Counted from the first letter of the stretch, positions 44,412 to 53,211 are shown. The stretch is 64,000 nt of DNA from Bacteroidota bacterium (GCA_024640255.1 JAHEFI010000009.1:62001-126000); one strand, 5' to 3'. Notes: generated from the sequence alone by a model not told the origin. Numbers and translations: made by a program.

Positions 44412-45458
44412 TTACCCTTTTTTAGACAGTTGCTGTACTAATATTTCCAGTTCTTTGACTCTTTTTTCTAATTCTGGAAGGTTTTTGACGTAAACCTGGG
44501 ATCTTAAGGCGGTTGTATGGTCGGCTGCAGGGTGTCCTGTTAGGGTTTGATTGGGAGTTTTGATGGTCTTGGTCACCCCACTTTGAGCGGCTAATTTGGT
44601 GCCGTCTGCAATAGAAATATGGCCTGCAAATCCCACTTGACCTCCCACCATTACATTTTTTCCAATCTTGGTACTACCACTAATGCCAGTTTGAGCGGCA
44701 ATTACGGTATTATTTCCCACTTCGGCGTTATGAGCCACTTGAATAAGGTTATCCAATTTAACCCCTTTACGAATGATGGTTGAACCAATGGTTGCTCTAT
44801 CAATAGTGGTATTAGATCCAATCTCTACATCGTCTTCAATCACAACATTTCCTAATTGAGGTACTTTTTGAAAACTACCATCTGCTTTAGGTGCAAAACC
44901 AAAACCATCACTTCCAATAATACTTCCAGCATGAATAGTCACATTGTTACCAATTTTGCAATCAAAATAAATAACAACCCCTGGATGAATGGTTACATTA
45001 TTTCCAATTTGTACATTTTCTCCAATGAAAACATTTGGATATACTTTTACATTTTCTCCTAATTGAACGTTTTCAGAAATAGCAGCAAAAGCTCCTATAA
45101 AATTTTGAGCTCCTAATTTTGCAGAAGGTGCAATAAAGGAAGGTGTTTGAATGCCCACCATATTGGCTGCTTTCAATTCTTGGTATTTTGTCAAAAGGGT
45201 AGCAAATGCAGCGTATGCATCTGGAACTCTTATTAATGTAGCAGAAATTTTTTCTTTTAAAACTTGACTATCATTGATGATGATGATAGATGCTTTAGTG
45301 CTATATAAAAACTCTTCGTATTTAGGATTGGCTAAAAAAGAAATTTCACCTTGCTTCGCTTCTTCTATTTTTCCGAATTGAGTTACTTCAACAGTTGCAT
45401 CTCCCTCTACTTTTCCTTGAATCATCAGGGCAACTTGTTGTGCGTTAAATGCTAGCAT
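44412..45458 (-). CDS. lpxD: UDP-3-O-acylglucosamine N-acyltransferase
   Basis: LpxD adds the second acyl chain to UDP-3-acyl-glucosamine. The 348 residues have an N-terminal uridine-binding domain (ending near residue 110), then a hexapeptide beta-helix with the catalytic HNAEVG (QVAHNAEVGNNT) near residue 245. A C-terminal helix (LPELEKRVKELEILVQQLSKK) closes the protein. It is 21 bases after the HD hydrolase and upstream of lpxC-fabZ. Confidence 0.95.
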   Translation of the reverse strand: MLAFNAQQVALMIQGKVEGDATVEVTQFGKIEEAKQGEISFLANPKYEEFLYSTKASIIIINDSQVLKEKISATLIRVPDAYAAFATLLTKYQELKAANMVGIQTPSFIAPSAKLGAQNFIGAFAAISENVQLGENVKVYPNVFIGENVQIGNNVTIHPGVVIYFDCKIGNNVTIHAGSIIGSDGFGFAPKADGSFQKVPQLGNVVIEDDVEIGSNTTIDRATIGSTIIRKGVKLDNLIQVAHNAEVGNNTVIAAQTGISGSTKIGKNVMVGGQVGFAGHISIADGTKLAAQSGVTKTIKTPNQTLTGHPAADHTTALRSQVYVKNLPELEKRVKELEILVQQLSKKG

Positions 45459-45479
45459 GCGTTAATGGTTTTTGGGGGA

Positions 45480-46709
45480 TTAATCATTCAGCCAACAAAT
45501 GTAAAATTTTTTCACCGGGGCCGAAAGACTTTCATTGATTAAAGCATTCTGAATAGCGGAAATATTAGCAATTTCACCAGATTTTAGCAATATTTTAATA
45601 GTTTCTTCCTTAGAATGATACATGGTATTGGATGTTTCACTCTTAAAACACAAGAAAGCAGTTTCTTCATCCGTTAACTTAAAATGGGTTTTTACTTTCT
45701 CAAAATGGGATTTAAATGTGTCTTCTTCAATAAGATTGGATTGCATAAAACATTTAAAGCATTGTCTATTCAAAAAGCGATTACACAAAATAGAAAGTAC
45801 TTTATCTGAATGATGTTGCCATTGTTTAATAGCAAATAAAATATCGGTATCATCTAATTGGCAAAAAGCATCTAAATCAATGGAAGCTAATTCGCCATTA
45901 AATTTTCCTAAAAAATAATCTAATACTGCCCCAGTAGCAACCTCTTTGTTTTGATGCTGAAATAAATATTGTGCTCTCTCAATAATTTTCACCAACATAT
46001 TTTCACTCGCTACAACAGTCTTATGTCTGTATACCTGCCAATACATTAATCTTCTAGATACTAAAAACTTCTCTACACTATTAATGCCTTTTTCTTCTAC
46101 TACTAATTCGTTGTTATGAACCGTCAACATTTTAATGATTCTTTCATAACCCACCACACCTTCACTTACTCCTGTAAAAAAGCTATCTCTAGATAAATAA
46201 TCTAATCTATCTACATCTAGCTGTCCGCTAATTAATTGGTGTAAGAATTTTTTTGGATACTGATTGGTAAAAATTTGAATGGCTAAATCTAATCCACCTT
46301 TTAAAATGGGATTATCAGAAGTGTTCAAAAATTGCATAATCAATAATGACATGGATTCATGATGCACCCCTTTTAATAATACTTTTTCTAATGCATGTGA
46401 ATAAGGTCCATGTCCAATATCATGTAATAAAATAGCGGCTTTAGCAGCTTGCGCTTCTTCTGCACTTATCTCCATTCCTTTATCTCTTAATTCAGCAATC
46501 GCAATAGTCATTAAATGATACGCACCCAGGGAATGGTGTAATCTGGTATGCACTGCGCCTGGATATACCAGCTGTGCCATGGCCATTTGTTGGATACGAC
46601 GCAACCTTTGGTAAAAAGGGTGTTTGATAATTTCAAATACCAGCGGATCATTAATGGTAATAAAACCGTGAACCGGATCGTTAATAATTTTTCTTAATGT
46701 AGATGCCAT
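45480..46709 (-). CDS. HD-domain phosphohydrolase (SAMHD1/dGTPase-like)
   Basis: The 409-residue protein starts with RKIINDPVHGFI and has metal-site motifs HTRLHHSLGAYHL, LLHDIGHGPYSHALE and LDVDRLDYLSRDSFFTG, typical of the HD family related to SAMHD1 and bacterial dGTPases. A (d)NTP hydrolase role is possible, but many members are uncharacterised. It is upstream of lpxD in the same direction and has its own -7 box at 46725-46732. Confidence 0.88.
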   Translation of the reverse strand: MASTLRKIINDPVHGFITINDPLVFEIIKHPFYQRLRRIQQMAMAQLVYPGAVHTRLHHSLGAYHLMTIAIAELRDKGMEISAEEAQAAKAAILLHDIGHGPYSHALEKVLLKGVHHESMSLLIMQFLNTSDNPILKGGLDLAIQIFTNQYPKKFLHQLISGQLDVDRLDYLSRDSFFTGVSEGVVGYERIIKMLTVHNNELVVEEKGINSVEKFLVSRRLMYWQVYRHKTVVASENMLVKIIERAQYLFQHQNKEVATGAVLDYFLGKFNGELASIDLDAFCQLDDTDILFAIKQWQHHSDKVLSILCNRFLNRQCFKCFMQSNLIEEDTFKSHFEKVKTHFKLTDEETAFLCFKSETSNTMYHSKEETIKILLKSGEIANISAIQNALINESLSAPVKKFYICWLND

Positions 46710-46724
46710 AAAGTTATACTATTT

Positions 46725-46732
46725 CAAAGGTA
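46725..46732 (-). promoter_or_regulatory. -7 box of the HD hydrolase-lpxD unit
   Basis: Read on the minus strand the bases are TACCTTTG, a full TAnnTTTG match, 15 bases before the HD start codon. No CAAA (minus TTTG) is seen at 19-21 bases. Confidence 0.5.
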
Positions 46733-46785
46733 CGAAATGTGAATAACTCCTGGTGTTTATTTAAAGCCCTGATTTCACAAAAAAC

Positions 46786-46793
46786 TATATTTG
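46786..46793 (+). promoter_or_regulatory. -7 box of the 92-residue protein gene
   Basis: TATATTTG matches TAnnTTTG and lies 36 bases before the start at 46830. It diverges from the HD hydrolase promoter 53 bases away. Confidence 0.45.
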
Positions 46794-46829
46794 TAATGTT
46801 ACTTACTACCCTATAAATCAATCCATAGT

Positions 46830-47108
46830 ATGAAATTGACTCAATCCACATTGGATAAATTAGAAGATATTTTAAGCGAATCTGAATTTGTAGTTAGATA
46901 CGAAAGAGGAAACTTTCAAAGCGGATGGTGTTTATTAGAAGCAAAGAAAATTGTGGTATTAAACAAGTTCTTGAATTTGGAAGCCAGAATTAATACATTA
47001 CTAGAATTAATCCCTCAGTTGGATATTGAATTTGATAAATTAACGCAGGCTTCACAGAAATTATACGAAGAAGTTCAAAAGCTTTCTTTGACTGAAGCGA
47101 GCGCTTAA
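46830..47108 (+). CDS. Small conserved cytoplasmic protein, function unknown
   Basis: The 92-residue protein has no signal or membrane segment. It shows a short beta region (FVVRYERGNFQSGWCLLEAKKIVVLNKF) with Gly, Cys and aromatic residues, then a C-terminal helical part (residues 48-90). I do not recognise a named domain; similar small proteins are widespread in Bacteroidota. It has its own -7 box and lies 12 bases before the PhnP-like hydrolase, suggesting one transcript. Confidence 0.78.
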   Translation: MKLTQSTLDKLEDILSESEFVVRYERGNFQSGWCLLEAKKIVVLNKFLNLEARINTLLELIPQLDIEFDKLTQASQKLYEEVQKLSLTEASA

Positions 47109-47120
47109 AATTAAAACAAC

Positions 47121-47885
47121 TTGTTTGACATTACTATCTTAGGATCTGGCACCAGCACTGGGGTACCCCTAATTGGTTGTGACTGTCCAGTTTGTACTTC
47201 AGATAATCCAAAAGACAGGCGTTTAAGAACAAGTATTAAGATAAGTTCACCCACTACGACTGTTGTAATTGATACCACTCCTGATTTCAGGTATCAAATG
47301 CTTAGAACCAATACCACTCAGCTGAATGCCGTGGTGTTTACCCATCCACATAGGGACCATTATGCAGGATTAGATGATATACGACCATTCAATTTTTTCT
47401 CCAATCAGCCCATGCATATTTATGCCAATGCATTAACACAGGTGGCTATAAAAAGAGATTTTTATTATGCGTTTGAAGAGAAGAAAGATGTGGGTCTGCC
47501 AGAAATGATTTTACATACCATCGATAAAGAACCATTTACCATTGGTGATATTCCATTTATACCGATCCAAGTGATGCATAGAGAAATGCCAGTATTGGGT
47601 TTTAGAATAGGCGATTTTACTTATATCACAGATGCTAATTTTATTGCAGAAGAAGAACAGGAAAAAATTAAAGGCTCCAGTATTTTAGTATTGAATGCCT
47701 TAAGACCCGAGCCACATCCCACTCATTTTACTTTGTCTCAAGCCCTTGAAATGGTTGATAAATTAGGCGTTCCGCAGGTTTATTTCACTCACTTTAGTCA
47801 TCAGATAGGATTGCATGAAAAGACTTCAGCAAGTTTGCCCAATGGAGTTGCATTGGCATATGATGGTTTAAGTTTTAGTATCTAA
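47121..47885 (+). CDS. PhnP-like metallo-beta-lactamase fold phosphodiesterase
   Basis: The 254-residue protein has GSGTSTGVP near the start, a Cys-rich structural zinc site (GCDCPVC) like that of PhnP, the active-site motif FTHPHRDHYAGLDD, and FTHFSHQIG near the C-terminus. PhnP hydrolyses cyclic phosphates in phosphonate breakdown, but no other phn gene is present here, so a different nucleotide substrate is possible. The start is TTG at 47121, since no ATG precedes the family N-terminus. Confidence 0.85.
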   Translation: MFDITILGSGTSTGVPLIGCDCPVCTSDNPKDRRLRTSIKISSPTTTVVIDTTPDFRYQMLRTNTTQLNAVVFTHPHRDHYAGLDDIRPFNFFSNQPMHIYANALTQVAIKRDFYYAFEEKKDVGLPEMILHTIDKEPFTIGDIPFIPIQVMHREMPVLGFRIGDFTYITDANFIAEEEQEKIKGSSILVLNALRPEPHPTHFTLSQALEMVDKLGVPQVYFTHFSHQIGLHEKTSASLPNGVALAYDGLSFSI

Positions 47886-47947
47886 GAAAAGTATTTCTAC
47901 TCTTTTTTTGTTTTTAATCATTGCTTATTTATGTTCAAATAAATAAG

Positions 47948-48709
47948 ATGAAAAATTCATGGAAGGCTTATTTAATTTTTTCAGAGAAAGAATTAAAAGC
48001 AGTGGTAGTAATAGGCGTATTTATTTTATTAAGTTGTTCTTTGTCTTTTTTCTTTCCATCCAAAAAACGGGTGGTGCATTATTTTTATTTTGATCCTAAT
48101 ACCATTGACAGTATTTCAACTATTCGGTTAGGATTGCTTCCCAAACATTTCATTACCCTATCAAAATTTAGAAAAAAGGGAGGTAGGTTTTATCAACCAA
48201 CTGATTTATTGAAATGGTATGGAGTGCCATCCAAACAACTAAATGCTCTTTTGTCCTATGTCCGTATCAAGCCATTCAAAATCCGTAAAAAAAGTATTCA
48301 TCCATCTATTCGATGGTTGGACATTAATAAAGCCAGCTCTCAGCAACTGCTTGCCATAGAGGGGGTAGGATTGCCATTAGCAAATAGGATTATCAGATAC
48401 AGGGATTATATTGGAGGCTATCAGTCCTATCAGCAGCTTCATAAAGTCTATGGGCTGACAGATGAAATCTTCCAAGAAATGCGTGCTTTAATGCTTCCCA
48501 TAAAGCCTTATGAAGGCAAAATGCATTGGTCTACAATGAATTATAATCAAATTGCCCATTTGGAGGTATTTGAGCCCAGGCAGGTATGGGAAATACTAAG
48601 GCTTAGAAAGGAAGAGGGAAGGGTACTTGGTTGGGAGGAAGTAATTATCCGTTTTGACTTAGGGAGGGAACAGGCTTTTAAACTAAGGGTAAAAACAGAT
48701 ATTCGTTAG
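47948..48709 (+). CDS. Membrane-anchored helix-hairpin-helix protein
   Basis: From the ATG at 47948 the protein is 253 residues. One membrane helix (about residues 20-38, VVIGVFILLSCSLSFFF) is followed by a basic linker. A helix-hairpin-helix DNA-binding motif (DINKASSQQLLAIEGVGLPLANRIIRYR region) starts near residue 124, and a second, weaker repeat follows near residue 195. It resembles ComEA-type DNA receptors but is larger, so a role in DNA uptake or repair is only possible. An in-frame start at 47921 adds nine residues without support. Confidence 0.78.
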   Translation: MKNSWKAYLIFSEKELKAVVVIGVFILLSCSLSFFFPSKKRVVHYFYFDPNTIDSISTIRLGLLPKHFITLSKFRKKGGRFYQPTDLLKWYGVPSKQLNALLSYVRIKPFKIRKKSIHPSIRWLDINKASSQQLLAIEGVGLPLANRIIRYRDYIGGYQSYQQLHKVYGLTDEIFQEMRALMLPIKPYEGKMHWSTMNYNQIAHLEVFEPRQVWEILRLRKEEGRVLGWEEVIIRFDLGREQAFKLRVKTDIR

Positions 48710-48731
48710 GGAAAAAAGATTGAGAAAAAAG

Positions 48732-48836
48732 TTTGCATTTTTAAAAAATATGCTTAGTTTGGATCTAGGATTTATTCCTGGTTCCCGATTGCTTGCTTAA
48801 AAAAATTCCCTCTCGTTGGTTCGAGAGGGATTTTTT
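48732..48836 (+). ncRNA. Candidate small RNA or 3' UTR ending in a terminator
   Basis: TTTG (48732-48735), 18 bases, then TTAGTTTG (48754-48761) resembles a promoter with one mismatch to TAnnTTTG. A transcript from about 48768 to the terminator at 48836 would be about 70 bases. A small hairpin near its 5' end (CTAGGA/TCCTGG, 48765-48781) is partly upstream of that start. It may instead be just the 3' end of the helix-hairpin-helix gene mRNA. Confidence 0.3.
48807..48836 (+). terminator. Terminator hairpin, copy 1 (both directions possible)
   Basis: TCCCTCTCG and CGAGAGGGA form a perfect 9-pair stem with loop TTGGTT and six T residues. Seven A residues just upstream (48799-48805) give a U-rich tail on the minus strand too. 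The 30 bases are identical to the copy at 48903-48932. Confidence 0.85.
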
Positions 48837-48886
48837 GTTACTAAGAAATTAAATAAGTTTTAAAAATAATTTAATTTCTTAGTAAC
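48837..48886. repeat. 18-bp perfect inverted repeat between two identical terminators
   Basis: GTTACTAAGAAATTAAAT (48837-48854) is the exact reverse complement of ATTTAATTTCTTAGTAAC (48869-48886), around a 14-base AT-rich loop. It starts directly after the T run of the first terminator and ends 16 bases before the second copy. It encodes no visible protein. Confidence 0.9.
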
Positions 48887-48900
48887 CCTCTTATTATTCA

Positions 48901-48932
48901 AATCCCTCTCGTTGGTTCGAGAGGGATTTTTT
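48901..48932 (+). terminator. Terminator hairpin, copy 2
   Basis: AATCCCTCTCG and CGAGAGGGATT form an 11-pair stem with loop TTGGTT and a T run to 48932. From 48903 on it is a 30-base exact copy of the first terminator, 96 bases away. It lies 22 bases after the convergent end of the 49-residue gene. Confidence 0.85.
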
Positions 48933-48954
48933 ATTTCTACTATCTTTTGAAAGT

Positions 48955-49104
48955 TTATTGTGCTTTCTTGAAAATTTGATTTACCGCACCACCCAACATT
49001 GGGAATTTTTCTTTTACAAATGCAGCGATGGTTTCAATAGATTGTTTTGCTTGTTCTGGAGTTACACCAGCTTCTTTTACTAAGCGATCAATTAATTCTT
49101 GCAT
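48955..49104 (-). CDS. 49-residue helical protein downstream of clpX
   Basis: A short frame with ATG at 49104 and TAA at 48955 encodes MQELIDRLVKEAGVTPEQ and ends IFKKAQ. It is predicted as two amphipathic helices joined by the conserved-looking turn GVTPEQA, with KFPMLGGAV in the second half. I have seen similar small proteins in other Bacteroidota but know no function. It lies 33 bases after clpX in the same direction and probably shares its transcript. No signal peptide. Confidence 0.65.
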   Translation of the reverse strand: MQELIDRLVKEAGVTPEQAKQSIETIAAFVKEKFPMLGGAVNQIFKKAQ

Positions 49105-49137
49105 AAATTTTGTTTTAATTTTTTTTAATGTCTTTTA

Positions 49138-50379
49138 TTAAGCAACTTTCAAGGCACTCAATTTACTTTTATCAAACATTTGTTTTGCATAGTCCAAACT
49201 AACATGAAACTCTTTGGTATCTGTACCTGGCAATTCAAACATAGCTTGAGTAAATAAGCTTTCACAAATACTTCTTAATCCTCTAGCACCTAGTTTATAT
49301 TCCATTGCCTTTGCTGTGATGAATTCAAATACAGCAGGATCAATGGTTAATTTAATTTTTTCAATATCAAATAAATGCGTGTATTGTTTTATTAAAGCAT
49401 TTTTAGGTTCGGTTAGAATGCTTCTTAAAGTTGCAGCATCTAATGGCTCTAAATGGGTTACAATTGGTAAACGACCTAACATTTCTGGAATTAGACCAAA
49501 GCTCTTGATGTCTTGTGCATTTACAAAACGAAGCAAATTCTTTCTTTGTAATTCTTGCTCTTCTTTGTTTACACTAAATCCAATGGCATTGGTATTAATT
49601 CTTCTAGCAATAATCTTATCTATACCATCAAAAGCACCACCACAGATAAATAAAATATTTTTAGTATCTACTTTAATCATTTTTTGATCAGGATGCTTTC
49701 TTCCGCCTTGAGGGGGTACCAAAACCTCTGTACCTTCTAGCATTTTTAATAATCCTTGCTGTACTCCTTCTCCGCTTACATCTCTGGTTATTGAAGCATT
49801 ATCACCTTTACGAGCAATTTTATCTATCTCATCAATGTAAACGATACCTCTTTCGGCAGCTTCTACATCATAATCGCAGTTTTGTAATAATCTAGTCAAC
49901 ATACTCTCCACGTCTTCACCTACATATCCTGCTTCTGTAAATACTGTTGCATCCACAATAGCAAAAGGCACATTCAATAATTTAGCAATGGTCTTAGCTA
50001 ATAAGGTTTTTCCTGTACCTGTTTCGCCAATCATAATCACATTACTCTTTTCAATCTCCACCTCATTCTTTGTATTAGTTGGTAGATTAATTCTTTTAAA
50101 GTGATTGTATACTGCAACAGATAATATTTTTTTAGCGTCATCTTGGCCAATAATGTATTGGTCTAAAAAAGCTTTAATAGCAATTGGTTTTTGAATTTTT
50201 AAATCTCCCCCTTTGCCGTCTACTTTTTTCTGATGAAATTCTTTGTCAATAATTTCATGAGCATGCTCAATACAATTTTCGCAGATATGACCTTCCTGAC
50301 CAGCGATTAAAATCTTCACCTCGTCTCTGCTGCGTCCGCAAAAAGAACAATGTATGGTGGCTGATTTACTCATTTTCAT
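49138..50379 (-). CDS. clpX: ATP-dependent Clp protease ATPase subunit ClpX
   Basis: ClpX unfolds substrates and feeds them to ClpP. The 413 residues start with a four-Cys zinc domain (CSFCG, CENC), then the AAA+ core with Walker [13 protein letters not shown], Walker [11 protein letters not shown], and GYVGEDVE. The ClpP-binding loop (IGF-type) region is in [12 protein letters not shown]. Length is normal. The start is at 50379 (MKMSK) or 50373 (MSK). clpP2 ends nine bases upstream. Confidence 0.97.
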   Translation of the reverse strand: MKMSKSATIHCSFCGRSRDEVKILIAGQEGHICENCIEHAHEIIDKEFHQKKVDGKGGDLKIQKPIAIKAFLDQYIIGQDDAKKILSVAVYNHFKRINLPTNTKNEVEIEKSNVIMIGETGTGKTLLAKTIAKLLNVPFAIVDATVFTEAGYVGEDVESMLTRLLQNCDYDVEAAERGIVYIDEIDKIARKGDNASITRDVSGEGVQQGLLKMLEGTEVLVPPQGGRKHPDQKMIKVDTKNILFICGGAFDGIDKIIARRINTNAIGFSVNKEEQELQRKNLLRFVNAQDIKSFGLIPEMLGRLPIVTHLEPLDAATLRSILTEPKNALIKQYTHLFDIEKIKLTIDPAVFEFITAKAMEYKLGARGLRSICESLFTQAMFELPGTDTKEFHVSLDYAKQMFDKSKLSALKVA

Positions 50380-50388
50380 TTTCTTTGA

Positions 50389-51012
50389 TTATAAAGATTT
50401 TGCAATCTTGTCTACGATACCATATTTAACTGCTTCTTCTGCATTCATCCAATAGTCTCTATCAAAATCAGACATAATTTGCTCCATAGATTTACCACAG
50501 TTCTTTGCTAAAATCTGAGCACCTAATTCTTTGGTCTTTCTGATTTGCTCTGCTTGGATTTCAATATCTGCACTAGTAGCTTGGTAATAACCACCTAAGC
50601 TAGGTTGGTGAATCATTACTTCTCCATGAGGGAAAATACTTCTCTTTCCTTTTTCACCCATACTTAATAAGATTGAACCCATACTAGCTGCCAATCCCAT
50701 ACAAATGGTGTGCACAGGACTCTTGATTAAGTTCATTGTATCAAACATTACCATACCAGAAGTTACTACACCACCTGGGCTATTAATATAAAAATTAATT
50801 TCAGCACCTGGCTTGTCAGCATCTAATAACAATAACTTAGTCACAATATCTTTTGCAGATTTATCATCTACCTGACCCCATAAATAAATAGCTCTTTTTT
50901 CAAAAAAGATTTGTTCCATCTTCTTATTTAAAAAGCTAGGAGCGTTCTCTTCTTTCTTATCTGCTTTTGGTTCTTCTTCCTCTTCCATTAAAAATGCGTT
51001 CTTGATAATCAT
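50389..51012 (-). CDS. clpP: ClpP protease subunit, second copy (divergent)
   Basis: The 207-residue serine peptidase keeps the triad: Ser in LAASMGS, His in MIHQP and Asp in DRDYWM. Compared with the first copy it has an acidic N-terminal extension (MEEEEEPKADKKEE) and a changed handle region (SLGGYYQATSADIEI instead of the canonical GGQATDIEI). It therefore probably forms its own ring or mixed rings with the other ClpP. A start at 50988 (MEEEE) is an alternative. It is six bases after clpP1 and nine before clpX. Confidence 0.92.
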   Translation of the reverse strand: MIIKNAFLMEEEEEPKADKKEENAPSFLNKKMEQIFFEKRAIYLWGQVDDKSAKDIVTKLLLLDADKPGAEINFYINSPGGVVTSGMVMFDTMNLIKSPVHTICMGLAASMGSILLSMGEKGKRSIFPHGEVMIHQPSLGGYYQATSADIEIQAEQIRKTKELGAQILAKNCGKSMEQIMSDFDRDYWMNAEEAVKYGIVDKIAKSL

Positions 51013-51018
51013 ATATAC

Positions 51019-51705
51019 TTATTTTTTCACTTTGCGTGGGTTAGTTAATAATACCTCGTCTACCAATCCGTACTCTTTTCCTTCTGCAGCAGTCATCCAA
51101 AAATCTCTATCACAATCCTTCGCTACCGTATCCACCTCTTTGTGCGTATGGATAGCAATTACTTCATACAATTCATGCTTCAATTTCTTAATTTCTCTAG
51201 CAGTAATTTCGATATCAGTTGCTTGACCACCGATAGCGCCACTTGGTTGGTGTAACATAATTCTACTATGCTTTAATGCAGTTCTTTTTCCTTCTACACC
51301 TGCACATAATAAAATAGCACCCATACTTGCAGCCATTCCTGTACAAATAGTTGCTACATCTGGGCTAATAAATTGCATCGTATCATAAATTCCTAAGCCA
51401 GCGTATACACTACCACCTGGGCTATTGATATACATTTGAATATCTTTTGTTCTATCCGTACTTTCCAAGAATAATAACTGAGCGGTAACAATATTGGCTA
51501 CATAGTCATTAATGCCTTCTCCTAAGAAAATAATACGGTCCATCATTAAGCGGCTAAACACATCCATACTTGCCACATTCATAGGTCTTTCCTCTATAAT
51601 ATAGGGTGTAAGGTTGGTTACACTATTTTGGTATTGGTGTAAGGTGTTGCTGCTAATTCCTCTATGCTTCACAGCGTACTTTTCGAATTCTTTTCCTAAG
51701 TTCAT
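51019..51705 (-). CDS. clpP: ClpP protease subunit, first copy (canonical)
   Basis: The 228-residue peptidase has Ser in GMAASMGA, His in MLHQPSG, Asp in DRDFWM and the canonical GGQATDIEI handle motif. With ClpX it degrades tagged and regulatory proteins. It lies first in the clpP1-clpP2-clpX order, 144 bases after tig, which ends in a terminator, so it probably has its own promoter (TACCTTTA on minus near 51730). Confidence 0.95.
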   Translation of the reverse strand: MNLGKEFEKYAVKHRGISSNTLHQYQNSVTNLTPYIIEERPMNVASMDVFSRLMMDRIIFLGEGINDYVANIVTAQLLFLESTDRTKDIQMYINSPGGSVYAGLGIYDTMQFISPDVATICTGMAASMGAILLCAGVEGKRTALKHSRIMLHQPSGAIGGQATDIEITAREIKKLKHELYEVIAIHTHKEVDTVAKDCDRDFWMTAAEGKEYGLVDEVLLTNPRKVKK

Positions 51706-51789
51706 ATGTTTGTTTTTCTAATAAAGTAAAGGTAAAACCTATTCCATAAAGCTAGAGCAAAAAGGGTGCCAAACTTGAGTGGTTTGAAT

Positions 51790-51827
51790 AAAAAAAGGCC
51801 CTTCAGATGGATCTAAAGGGCCTTTTT
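51790..51827 (-). terminator. Intrinsic terminator after tig
   Basis: Read on minus, AAAAAGGCCCTT (51827 to 51816) pairs with AAGGGCCTTTTT (51803 to 51792) over 12 pairs, followed by a T run to 51790. It separates tig from the clp genes. Confidence 0.88.
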
Positions 51828-51849
51828 GAATAAAATCGGTATAAAAAGC

Positions 51850-53211
51850 TTAGTGCTTGTGATTTTGTAGTTTTTCTGCAAACTTTTCAGCAGTGATTTT
51901 TTCTTCTTTTGCAGTTACTGTTGCTTCTACTGCTTGGAATAATTTGTCAGTGCTAATTCTGTGGTAGCTATCCTCCACAAACTTTCTGTCTTGCATCATT
52001 CTGTTAGCATAATCTTCCATCCATTGATCATTATCTCCCATTGCGCCTAATTGACCACCCATATAGCTCATCAATTGTGCTTTTGCAAAACCTTTTAAGT
52101 CTTCTGCACCCACTTCAATTTTATGTTCAGTAATTAATTGAGTGCTAATTAAAGTCCACTTTAATTGATCTTGGAACACTGGATATTCTTTTTCTGCTTC
52201 TTCTTCTGTTCTTTGTTTTTCTCCACCGCTTTGTAACCAACGCTTTAAGAAAGCAGTAGGGAAATCCATTTTAGTATTGTCAATCAAAGCATGATAGATT
52301 TGATCGTGCACTTGATTACGCGCTTGTTGATCGTAATAACCTTCAATATCTTTTTTGATAGCTTCTCTAAATTCAGCTTCAGAACTAATGGTTTGATTAG
52401 GGTAGGTTACAGTAAACAAAGTCTCGTCTAAAGGAGCTTTTTCAACGATACCTACTTTAGTGATTAATACTTTGAAGTATTTATCTGAATCGTCTTTTGT
52501 TAAACCTAAATCAGCTAAAATAATATCTAATTCTTTCTCTTCAAATGCTTTGCCTATTTGAATTGTAACGCTATCGTCTTTTTTCTTGCCAATGAATTCT
52601 TTTCTAGCTTTAGGTGCAAAATATTTAATTAATAAAGAATTGTCTTTAGATAATCCACCTTCAATTTCATTACCTGATTTATCTGATTCAATAAATGTTA
52701 CATTCAATACATTCTCTTCTGTTTCTGCCACTTCAGGTTCAGTCATATTGCCATTACGAATTTGTAATCTCTCTACTTCAGCTTGAACCATCTCATCTGT
52801 AACTTCAATCTTATAACGAGTTGCTTTGATACCTTTTGTATCAATAGTGAATGAAGGTTTTAAACCCACTTCAAAAGCAAAAGTGTAATCTATTGGTTGA
52901 TTCACATCCATTGTTGGGAACTCAGCAGTTACTGGTAATGGTTGTGCGAATATTTCTAATTTTTCTTTAGCAATATATTGGTTCATCTCATTTTCAACTG
53001 TCTTAATAATCTCGTCTTGGAAAACAGATTGACCGTACATTTTCTTAATTAAACCTGCAGGCACCATTCCTTTTCTAAAGCCTGGGATATTTGCCGTTTT
53101 GGCATATTTCTTCAAACTTGTTTCGTAACCTTTTAAATAATCTTCTTTGGTTAATGTTACCGTTAACTTGTCATTTAAAAGTGCAATGTTGCTTCTTTGT
53201 ATTGTTGCCAT
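51850..53211 (-). CDS. tig: Trigger factor (ribosome-associated chaperone)
   Basis: Trigger factor shields nascent chains at the ribosome exit tunnel. The 453-residue protein has the N-terminal ribosome-binding loop (GFRKGMVP near residue 44) and a PPIase-like middle part. A helical C-terminal chaperone domain follows, including FLKRWLQSGGEKQRTEEEAEKEYP. The length is a little longer than E. coli Tig and normal for Bacteroidota, in which the PPIase domain is weakly conserved. A -7 box is at 53253-53260. Confidence 0.93.
   Translation of the reverse strand: MATIQRSNIALLNDKLTVTLTKEDYLKGYETSLKKYAKTANIPGFRKGMVPAGLIKKMYGQSVFQDEIIKTVENEMNQYIAKEKLEIFAQPLPVTAEFPTMDVNQPIDYTFAFEVGLKPSFTIDTKGIKATRYKIEVTDEMVQAEVERLQIRNGNMTEPEVAETEENVLNVTFIESDKSGNEIEGGLSKDNSLLIKYFAPKARKEFIGKKKDDSVTIQIGKAFEEKELDIILADLGLTKDDSDKYFKVLITKVGIVEKAPLDETLFTVTYPNQTISSEAEFREAIKKDIEGYYDQQARNQVHDQIYHALIDNTKMDFPTAFLKRWLQSGGEKQRTEEEAEKEYPVFQDQLKWTLISTQLITEHKIEVGAEDLKGFAKAQLMSYMGGQLGAMGDNDQWMEDYANRMMQDRKFVEDSYHRISTDKLFQAVEATVTAKEEKITAEKFAEKLQNHKH

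Noticed and set aside
48807..48932. CRISPR array
   Set aside because: Only two copies of a 30-base unit exist and each is a terminator hairpin with a U run. There are no further repeats or cas genes.
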